Shown piece by piece: positions 55,182-64,000 of a stretch of DNA of 64,000 nucleotides (the stretch's first letter is position 1; every line of letters starts with the position of its first letter). The position numbers and the translations under genes were made by a program. The stretch is from Entoloma clypeatum (Eukaryota; Basidiomycota; Agaricomycetes; Agaricales; Entolomataceae). Under the pieces are notes generated by a model. That model did no database searches and had not been told where the DNA came from. It worked only from the letters and a program-made list of their open reading frames with translations. The stretch covers positions 558,001 through 622,000 of the forward strand of contig OY751489.1 of assembly GCA_963565915.1 (NCBI GenBank), written 5' to 3'.

Positions 55182-57363
55182 ATGACCGAGAAGCCAATGT
55201 CTTCTGTCGCGGGACAAGACGAAGACGTTGACATGTCTCCTACGTCCCCAGCTGAAGATTCAGACACCGTGTTGTCGCCCAGTGCGGAACAAGAGCCAGA
55301 GCCCCTGCCCGGCCTAAACGGGGCACCTGTTCGGTGTGAGTGACTGAGGCATGAGGACAATTCAATTCCTGATCACCACCTTCTCATCAGGGTACGATGT
55401 CCGTGACGTTTTTTCTCCGCTGTGATCACCCTTCCTTTCACACTCATCTTCGTGCGGAAGGCGGATCGAACAGAACCCTACACCCACACTACCCCGTTCC
55501 AAGAAAGGCACGACACAAGCGTCGAGTACGTGAACCAGTCCCACGCCGAGATTCTTTCAAACAAACAGTCTGGGTTTTGCAGGTTCTTTTACAAGCCGGT
55601 GACACTATCCGCCCTTTCTTTTGGCCTGATCGTCCTCGCGTACGTCGCCACCACCCAGGATGTTCTCGAAGAGGGCCGTGATAAACGAAGGGTGTACGTC
55701 CCAAAGTTTTCTTTCAGGAGAGATTCGGAACTCGCTCACGAATGAAATCAGCGGCGTTTATGCCGCCATTGCGGCATTCTTGACGTTTTCAATGCTGCAG
55801 TTTCGCGATGGCCCGTTCGTCCGTCCTCATCCTGCTTTCTGGAGGGTCATCCTGGGGGTGAACCTATTGTATGAGCTTGGACTCGTCTTCTTGCTCTTTC
55901 AGGATCTACCTACCGCCCGTTTGATGTTGACATACATTGACCCGAACCTGGGTGTCCCTTTACCAGAAAAAAACTACGCGGAAGACTGTGCGCTGACGGC
56001 GCAAACTATATGGGTCTGTCCACTTTTTATTTTTTTATTTTATAGATAAGAGGGACGCCTTCCCATTTTTGAAACTGGTTTTCAGAACGCGCTTGATATC
56101 TTCTGTGTTGCTCATACTCTTGGGTGGTTTGGAAAGGCGATGATTCTGCGTGATTATTGGTTTTGTTGGGTACGTTTGCTGCTAAATTGATTTTGGTTGG
56201 CCCCCGCCCATGATCAATCATCTACCCATGAATCAGATTCTCAGCATTGCTTTTGAATTGGCGGAATATAGCCTGCAACATCAATTGGCTAATTTCGCAG
56301 AGGTATATCGTATATTTTGTGGTTTTCCATTCGACATCTAACGCTGCCCCCCCCCTGCCTCCTTAGTGTTGGTGGGATCATGTGCGTTAAATTGACAAAA
56401 GTGCGGGATATTTAAATTGACCTCTTCCTATTATCAGTGGATCCTCGATGTCCTCGTTTGTAATTGGATTGGGACTTATGTTGGTACGTTGCCCCGTCGC
56501 GATAGCGTTGTTGAACTACACAACATTATGTTACGATTAGGGATGAAAACCTGTCAATACTTTGAGGTTAAGGTTGTATCATTTTTCCCCCCTTGATCGT
56601 TTGCTTGTTGACTGAAACCTGTGAAGCCTTATGAATGGCGTGGCCTGCGACAGACGCGGGGGTTGCGATCAAAGGCCCGCCGTGTCCTTAGCCAATTCTC
56701 ACCCCATGATTTTACGGCCTTCAAATGGGGAACGGCTTCGTCGTTCACCCATTACGTTACTGTGGTTCTGTTGCTAGCTGTCTTTCTTGCTGCTGAGCTG
56801 AACCCCTTTTACTTGAAGGTATTCATTTCTTTTGCGTGCCTTATTCTGTCTATCTTTCGTACTTGATTGACCCATGTTGAACTTTAGTCCCTTTTATGGA
56901 TGGAACCCGATCATCCGATAATAATTATACGGCTCGCTGGTGTCTTCCTTTGTGCCCTTCCGGCCGTCAGAGAGCTTTTTCAGTATATTAATGATCCAGG
57001 GTGCGTTGTTTTTGGTCCGGGTGGTTCCGGACGACAGTTCATTATTTTTTTTTTCGCTTCGTTTTAGGCGCGCGGTGAGGATGGGAACTCATGTCTGGCT
57101 GCTGCTGGCGACCATTCTGACCGAGCTTTTAACCATCATGAAATGGAGCAAAGGACAGTTTACTGAACCCTTCCCTCGATCCGTCAAGTGGGGTTGGGGA
57201 ATAGGCGCGACCCTCCTCGTGCTTTACCCCGCCGTACAGGCAAGTTTTGCGCTCTTTTGATCACTTGTGCGTCGTTTATACGAACCACAAACAGTTTGGA
57301 ATTCCGAACGCGAGGAGATATATTCGGAGGCATCGGAAGGTGGCAAGACCAAAATCGTCGTAA
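55182..57363 (+). CDS. Base-exchange phosphatidylserine synthase (PTDSS family), apparent frameshift in exon 2
   Basis: The enzyme makes phosphatidylserine in the ER by exchanging the head group of an existing phospholipid. Twelve exons: 55182-55335, 55391-55693, 55752-56013, 56086-56169, 56237-56302, 56367-56381, 56438-56483, 56541-56572, 56627-56818, 56888-57000, 57068-57239, 57295-57363. Family motifs: RDGPFVRPHPAFWR, DPNLGVPLPEKNY, HTLGWFGKAMILRDYW, EYSLQHQLANFAECWWDH, WILDVLVCNWIGTYVGMKT, AAELNPFYLK. Several hydrophobic stretches are probable membrane spans. The summed exons are one base short of a whole number of codons. The break lies in a run of six T at 55409-55414, so the frame does not connect across it as given; a sequencing error or true mutation is possible. 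Exon 6 is only 15 nt. The last intron probably uses a GC donor (57240). Confidence 0.88.
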
Positions 57364-58710
57364 ATATACATGACCCCGTTTTGTTGAGAGTTGGAGATAA
57401 GGATCCTATGCTGAAATCAGATTTTATATCCAGTTCTTTCTCTCTGTCTCTTTGTTGCTCCAGCGAGCTCCAATGCCGGTTGAGGGCGGATGTTTCTCAT
57501 GAACCAAGGGATCGGGCCACTCCAATTATCTGATGGAGCGCGACAGGCTCACATGGTAAATATAGTACGATCGTCGTCTCTGCAAGTGGACGCCAATACC
57601 CATGTACCTTTCAAAGCACCACCCAGTAATTGCTCCGTTGAGCCGCGCTGCTTGATGGAACAATTCTTAACACTCACCACTTTGTGCCTTTCGGCCGTAG
57701 ACCTTCATCAAGGTTACTCCGTGAAGCGAGGCTGATCGTTCTTCCATCCAGGAAGCATGCATCATGGAACATGCAGACGGAAACAAATATTAATACCTGG
57801 GCTGTGGAGGTTTTGTGCCATTGTGGTGCAATCCGTCGACGACTGGTTTCATTGGGCTTGCCATTTACTAGTACAATCTCAGACCTCGCTGGCTGGCCAA
57901 AGGAATATGTCTGCATTCGAGGAGAGTAAATGACTTCATCTTGATTGCGGACCTCCGAGATATGAGCTTCGTCCGACAGCCGACCACTTACTGTCGCGTG
58001 GCTTCCATTTTACTGACCTCGGGTTAAAAGCTAATCTTAATTATGTATCCCATTCCTTACAATGAACATGATGCCTCGTGTTCGGGAGGCGGCAGGTTTC
58101 GATAGAATGTACCAAGTACATTCTTGATTTTCAAGTTCCTCGTGCGCGTTAACGCCCATCCGTTTTAGTCGCCCCGTACTAGAAGGATCGTTCGCTGCTT
58201 GCAAATCGACTCGATCACTCTGTTCTCAGTCACTCCATTTAGCCGGCACTCTTTTTGTTCCGGAGCAGTGCACGCGTCTGGTAGGTCATCGGAGGTACAA
58301 GTCCTATCTGAATACCTGCATGGGTTCTCTTATCAGATTTCTCTCAAGAATTTTCTTTAATCCCGTCCGATGTATAGATATAGTACTTCGTACTAGTTCA
58401 AGCGGGCTAGCACTCGGAATAAATAAGAGACTTCGAGTCCCCTTTTGAACGCTTTCTGCCGACAATAAAAGCAGCTATCCAAGGTAATATTAAAGGTTGC
58501 TCTACTTGCTCCTTACAAATTCGAGGAGCAAGCATTTGCACTCACCGTCGCGTAGAGTGAGTGGCGCAATTGACCAGACTCCAGAGGCTTACTCAGCAGA
58601 ACCCTCTATTGCAAACAATGGCAATGGCATCTTAGCACAGCCACTACTGTCACTCCACCCCCAATCCTCCCCTCAGAACAACCTCACAATCCCAATAATC
58701 GTCGTCCAAA
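57364..58710. other. Intergenic region between phosphatidylserine synthase and KIN17
   Basis: It contains short frames only (largest about 88 codons). One near 57684-57929 is the best ORF but has no recognised family. The 200 bp before 58711 are likely the KIN17 promoter. Confidence 0.35.
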
Positions 58711-59802
58711 ATGCCGCGCGCAGAAGGTAACAATTAGCCTTTGCTTTTGAAAATGTTGTTGATCATAGTAACGGCAGTTGGGACCCCCAAATATCTCGCG
58801 AACAAGATGAAGTCAAAAGGCCTGCAGCGCCTGCGGTGGTACTGTCAAGTCTGCGAGAAGCAATGCCGAGATGAAAACGGTTTCAAATGCCACACCGCAT
58901 CCGAGGCTCATCTGCGCCAAATGCTCGTTGTCGGTGAACATGCGGGGCGGCATATATCCGATTTCTCGGCAACATTTCAATCAGAGTTTGTTTCTCTCCT
59001 GTCTCGAAGGTGAATAAACTCTCTCGCGCTTTGGCTTTTCACAATCTCCTGGGACCTCTGACGGTAAATGTGACAGATTCGGCACGAAGCGGGTGCGGGC
59101 CAATCAAGTGTACCAAGAGTATATCTCGGATAAGAGTCATCTGCACATGAACGCCACCCGTTGGGTTACTCTTACAGAGTTCGTCAAGCACTTGGGACGG
59201 TCAGGTATCGCTAGAGTGGACGAGACGGAAAAGGGTTGGTTCATAGCGTGGATTGATAGCAGTCCCAAAGCTCTTGCAAAAGCGGTGCGTTTTCCATTTT
59301 TTGACACCCTTTTTTCAGGGCATCTCAAATCTGATTCATTGCGACCTTCTAGGAAGCATCATTAAAGAAGGACCGCGCTACGATGTCAGACGAACAGCGC
59401 GAACGAATGCACATTGCAGAACAGATCGAGCGAGCTGCGGCCGAGGCGGAAGCCGATCTGCCGGGGTCCAAGGACTCTCCTCCAGTTGAAGAAGGTCTCA
59501 AACGGGACGAATCAACTGAGAAAGTCGTTCTATCACTGAATACTGTAAAATTCGCTGGTTCCGCTACCCCTTTGTCGTCCTCTACGCCCGCGGTCGGCTT
59601 CAAGAATCCGCTAAAACTGAATGGAAATCCCTTGAAAGCCAATCCTTTGAGACGACCAAACATCTTTAAAACAGCCTCCGGAAACGCGGATACGGAGAAG
59701 ACCAGCGAGAAGAAGCGTTCGGCGCCTATGACTGCAGCGGAGAGCCTTATCATAGAGGAACAGGAACGGAAACGTAGACGAATGGAGCGAGAAGGTGTAT
59801 AA
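58711..59802 (+). CDS. KIN17: KIN17 DNA/RNA-binding zinc-finger protein
   Basis: KIN17 is a conserved nuclear protein linked to DNA replication, repair and splicing. Four exons (58711-58726, 58778-59009, 59077-59284, 59353-59802) give 301 residues. The first exon is only 16 nt and encodes MPRAE, completed by VGTPKYLANK as in orthologs. The zinc finger CQVCEKQCRDENGFKCHTASEAH is followed by the winged-helix KIN17 domain (QVYQEYISDKSHLHMNATRWVTLTEFVKHLGR ... GWFIAWID). The tail is Lys/Glu-rich with EQERKRRRMERE and lacks the KOW-type C-terminal domains of animal proteins, as is usual in fungi. Confidence 0.95.
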
Positions 59803-62637
59803 GTTGTGTTATATGATATCTATAATGAATGAATGTATGTATTATCACGCAGGCGCTCGAACAGGAGTATCATTTGACCTTCATTTCTACTAGCGTTTGG
59901 CGTTACCTTGTTATGATTGAACTCGAGAGGGTGCCAACTAAGCCTTTGGATCTCTCTTGGCTCACAACCAGTCTCCCCCGAACATCTCGTTTTGAACCTC
60001 GAAACTCAAGTACCTTCCTGACGAGCTTTGCGTGACCGCCTCCCTCCAGCAATGACACCATATCTAAAGGACTTCGAACAAGCCCATGTCAGATCGTCGT
60101 TTAGCTCGATGCGGGTCGTGCGTGCGGCATACTGCATCCCAAGTTTGTCCAACCCTGATGCCTTCATATCGTCTCTAGTGATCATTTGTCTGGCAGAATG
60201 TACTCTCTTTACGTAATCAGAGGTTTTTCTGCTCTTCACACTTTTCTCGACCTTGCAGTACCTTGGAACCTAAAGCCTGAGAAGAATTATCGAACGTCCA
60301 TCATTGCAACAAAGGGTTTCAATCCCACGGATACTTGATATCAAGGATATCGGGAGCTTTTGCTTTGCCGCACAGAACCCGGTGTGGGAAGCAATGGCGG
60401 AGGAAGTAAATATGCCGGGGGCTTCGAGTCCAGTGGCATTTTTGGGCGACGAGGTCCCTGCCTAGGGTTCGAGATGTAAGACCATTATCGAGGGTGTGTG
60501 GTTACGTTTGGAATCTAGGGTGACTACGAATTATAACACGGTTCCAATCTGAAGCTGGCCCAAAAAAAAAATCGCGTGTCCACCCTCAACGTATGGATGG
60601 TTGCTCTCGTCAATCGCTCCTTCCTCCCTGGCGCGCTTAGGAAAGCGGCCCTCAAAGCCGTAGCCTGAGTATGTTATTACTCCCATCATTCTTGGACTTT
60701 CATCATCATAAATATATAGGCGCAGTCCGGAGTTTTTGACCTTTGGCGAAGCTTTCTAAAGCCTGACGGGTCGGTGTCCGACTCGGGTGGTCTCGCAATG
60801 TATTTGCTCACTAATGTAACCGGGCTATGTACATGAACCGTTTGGACATGACGCCTGGAGAATACTAGGTCCGATCAATCTGCCTGAGCACACTTGAAAG
60901 TCCTCATATTCGCGACTCCTTTAGGCTCCGCTATCTCAGGGGCACGCGACACTCTGCGTGGAGCTCTATGTCCATAGCCTCGCCCCGGTAGGCAGGTCAG
61001 GGAAGGTCAGGGGCAAGTACTACTTACCCCAGCCCTCCAACGTTTCGTGAAGAATCCCAGATTTGCGATCTGTCAACGGAATATTTGCTGTATACGAGCA
61101 TGGTAAATGGGCAACCTTGCGAAGGTGTGTATATCCGAATATGCCGGTGCGTTTCATTGAATATGGACCCAGTTTGGGTTTCATGTGATATGGGGCGAGT
61201 GTCATTTTAGGCTCAAGTGTCCATCTAGAGTCTAGAGTCTAGACCATCCAAACGGTCATTTAACTGTACATGTCAGTGTTTCTCCATACCCGCACCCTTC
61301 GGCCTTTTCCAGTGCCTTACCCTCTACTTGTCGAGCAGCGGCAGCCTAAAGCCTCCGACATTTTTCCCATTCGACTCAGGCTTGGAAGAACAGCGCTTCT
61401 CGTCGGTGATATCTCTCCGAGTCGGCTATATCATCAAAGCGGCCAAAAAAGTACGCACGCAACTGAACTAGTCCGATGCGCTTTTTGATACCATCCGTCT
61501 AGTATCAAATGCTTCTGTAACACGGGCACCAAATACTGGGTTCTTTGTTCTTTCAACATTTGGCGGAGCCCAACCGCGTGTTCATCTTTTCCGATGACAG
61601 CCGACTCCGTCGCGATATGTCACAAGAATGTCACCCTACATAGTACTGGAGGAACTCGCGCAAAAATTAAGGGTGGGAGTTCAAACAGCTTGAGGCCCCT
61701 TGGCCCATCTCTCTTCCGCATAGAGTGCCCTTTCCTGCAAGGCTCCAACGGGCCTAACGACGTTGGTTTTTTTTTTCCCGCTCCTCAAGAACTACGTATA
61801 CACATGGATGTGTTTGACATGGGTTCGACCTGATCTGAACAACTGCAGTGAGACGTCATGTTGGCTTCGACTGTCGCCCATCCTTTCAAGTCCCAATCCT
61901 CCCGCATCTCAACGTCGCTCGCCCTTTATTTTCGAATGCGTAGTGCGCACTTCCAGGGCGACACGCTAGTTATAATGTACAAAGGAACGTTGAGCCCCAA
62001 GTCGGGCCATCTTTGGCAACCGTTTCTCTACTTTCAGTCTGAGCTGAATCGCCGGTCATGGCTAAACCATATATCTGGGCTGAAGGTGAAAGAAAGCGAT
62101 ATCTAGGGAGGAACGTTCTCATCAGGATGACGCTACCCTCCCATCCTCACCTGAACAGGGAACGGCCGAGAGGACGCCGGAAGAACGAAAACTGGGCACG
62201 ACTCCTTCCAACAGTCGTCGTCATGTACATCATGAATACACTGTTGACGCGCGTCGTCTTCAAGGCTTCGCTTCACATTTACCCACAACAAATGTCACTT
62301 GAAGGGTATGTAAGCAGCAGGACATTGGGTCCCTCACAGCCCTGATAATTACCTAGGATTTCGGCGGAATCTTGACCTGTTGTCTGCAATAACGCTTGTG
62401 TTGGTATTCAATGCCATTCCTCAACCCTTCTGCGTACGAGTTTCCGAGACTCAGACCTCGTCGTCTGTAGACAACATGCGCCTGCAATTGTGTCGGTGAT
62501 GTCGGGATGTGTATGTATAACTTGGACCTATCCATTAGTCGAAAGCCGGACGACGAATATCCAGAGCAATTGAAAATCGACGACAGGTACTAAGTAGGGG
62601 CACGCCACCATCCAAATAATCAACCCCTCACACCTCG
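59803..62637. other. Long region without an assignable gene
   Basis: Frames are short (up to about 95 codons) and show no domain. Nothing repeat-like was recognised. The stretch 60540-61000 is probably intergenic. Confidence 0.35.
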
Positions 62638-63207
62638 TCATGTCCTGCAATTAACCTCTCGCCACATCCAAACCTCGTCTGACCCACTGTCGAGTGGTCC
62701 ATCTAAAAAACCGAGATTATCGTAGAGCAACTTGGCACCCTGATTTGACCTATGGACCTGTAACAAGATCCTTCTCGTTTTTTGGCCCCCATCATCGTCC
62801 CGAACGACTTCGCAGCCCATTTCAATCAACCTTCTTGCCAATCCCTTTCTTCGGTGATCTGGGTGAACCCACATACCGACCAACATATATACTGCAGCAC
62901 CTCCTAGTACAAATTCTTCGGGTGGGACATACCCGACCGCCTCGAGCATTTCTGGCGTGAGGATAGACGCAGTCCCAAGCCATGGCCCACTGTCGTGGGG
63001 CGATACACCGAGGGTTACTCTGCCAGGAGTTTGGAGACGGTCCCGCCACTGCTCCCTCGTAAACTGTGACTCGCGCGCAAACGTCGATCCAAATGCAAGC
63101 GGGTCAATCTGGAGACCCAATAATCGGATCGCAGAATATTGTTCAACATGGCCTTCGGTGACAGGCAGGGAAACTTTGACGAGGGAGTATGTCTGTTCTT
63201 CTTCCAT
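62638..63207 (-). CDS. GNAT-family N-acetyltransferase
   Basis: A single-exon frame of 189 residues with the acetyl-CoA binding signature: the beta4-alpha3 motif VGMWVHPDHRRKGLARRLIEMG (R-R-K-G-L-A loop), then LLQVHRSNQGAKLLYDNLGFL, the typical motif B. The length fits a stand-alone GNAT. The substrate cannot be told from sequence. A possible upstream exon was not found; the start ATG at 63207 is followed by an acidic EEEQ. Confidence 0.9.
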   Translation of the reverse strand: MEEEQTYSLVKVSLPVTEGHVEQYSAIRLLGLQIDPLAFGSTFARESQFTREQWRDRLQTPGRVTLGVSPHDSGPWLGTASILTPEMLEAVGYVPPEEFVLGGAAVYMLVGMWVHPDHRRKGLARRLIEMGCEVVRDDDGGQKTRRILLQVHRSNQGAKLLYDNLGFLDGPLDSGSDEVWMWREVNCRT

Positions 63208-64000
63208 ATTCTGATCCGGGAAGAGAATTGGAAGATCTTGAGAATGGTGCTTACTAGACCGCAGCTCGTAAATACCATGTCGACGTGAGTCAACAACTTC
63301 GTGACTCGATCGTTGTGATGGGCATCATGATATCGGACATGTAAATTACGCGTAGTTGATCCTATCCGCATTGATGCTACACAGATAATGAGCACCACTA
63401 GGCGTGTTGTGGATGTTATGAGAAGCTCCCGTGTGGTAGTCAGTCTACAACATCCTCGCGCCTGAATATCAGGGTATCCACGTTTGTCTGATTTGCCCTA
63501 TACCTGAAAGTAGTAGGTCCGATGATATCGCGTTGATCGTATGCTCGCAAATTCAAGATCATCCTGCATGCTAGGATTGATGCAAGGAATTGCTGAAATC
63601 TACAGCTTCCTGTATCAAAATCGATGCCCGAACCGCGAAGAACGCACGTACACTGTTAGGAGATCTGAATATTGTCGCTGCGGAAGCCCATGGTCAAAAC
63701 CATAGCCAGGCTGATGGATAAGTAGACGAACCGGCAGTGCGTAGATAATGACAACATTCGTTATGGATAAGGACATCAAGTAGATGTAATATAATATTCC
63801 TTTCGGTTGCCATTAGTATAGGCTGCAGGAACAAAAACTAAAATTCGAGGACGGACCATCAAGATAAACAAGCCGGATGAAGTTGTTGTATGAAGTCCGA
63901 CCAAAGTCTGGTCCGGGTCAGGATAAGTATGTGCAAGAGATTTTGTCCTGAGCTACTCACAAGATTTATATGCTTGTATAGCCATGAGCGAGAGGGTGAC
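63208..64000. other. Right edge of the window, no gene recognised
   Basis: Short minus-strand frames occur upstream of the acetyltransferase. It likely includes its promoter. Nothing else is supported. Confidence 0.3.

Noticed and set aside
1..64000. CRISPR arrays, rRNA genes, bacterial operons or ribosome binding sites
   Set aside because: None seen; gene structure is eukaryotic throughout.

Overview
The window reads as the nuclear genome of a basidiomycete fungus, most likely an agaricomycete. The reasons are small introns (mostly about 47-110 nt) that restore well-known eukaryotic proteins, chromodomain Ty3 (chromovirus) retrotransposons, intron-bearing tRNA-Glu genes, a DUF6699-like protein and a Crinkler-type gene with a P-loop and nuclease region. 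There are no bacterial operons, rRNA genes or CRISPR arrays.

Region 1 (1-15.2 kb) is a nest of transposons. A Ty3 chromovirus that looks intact enters from the left edge (gag tail, pol, LTR). It has a likely -1 frameshift site and a spliced antisense gene with perfect Zn2Cys6 spacing between pol and the LTR. Next come a foldback element with arms of about 220 bp, a short tandem repeat, and a second, minus-strand Ty3 element with both LTRs. The second element is decayed by TGA stops and one frameshift. It keeps the signature of Tf1-type self-priming and an intact small ORF after pol. A 124-bp TA-flanked MITE and a hAT-like element with 8-bp target duplications and a BED-like DNA-binding protein close the region.

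Region 2 (15.2-35.4 kb) is host sequence: a secreted pectin methylesterase with a 10-nt microexon, tRNA-Glu(UUC), a MUS81 N-terminal half without a nuclease, NOP56, a many-exon proline-rich DUF6699-like protein, a 1377-residue two-RING low-complexity protein, and tRNA-Glu(CUC).

Region 3 (35.4-41.0 kb) is the most unusual accessory block. A PB1-domain gene is cut short by the left inverted repeat of an element of about 1.85 kb. The right inverted repeat of that element overlaps the start codon of a decayed Crinkler-type gene (ubiquitin-like header, P-loop NTPase, restriction-endonuclease-like C-terminus).

Region 4 (41.2-64 kb) is housekeeping: an importin-7/8 family receptor with 20 exons, ARP6 and TANGO2 sharing a 114-bp divergent promoter, a Zn2Cys6 transcription factor, a base-exchange phosphatidylserine synthase (with an apparent frameshift in a T run), KIN17 and a GNAT acetyltransferase. 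Three of these genes carry likely GC-AG introns. Exon structures were worked out by hand from splice consensus, reading frame and protein conservation; none is backed by transcripts here.
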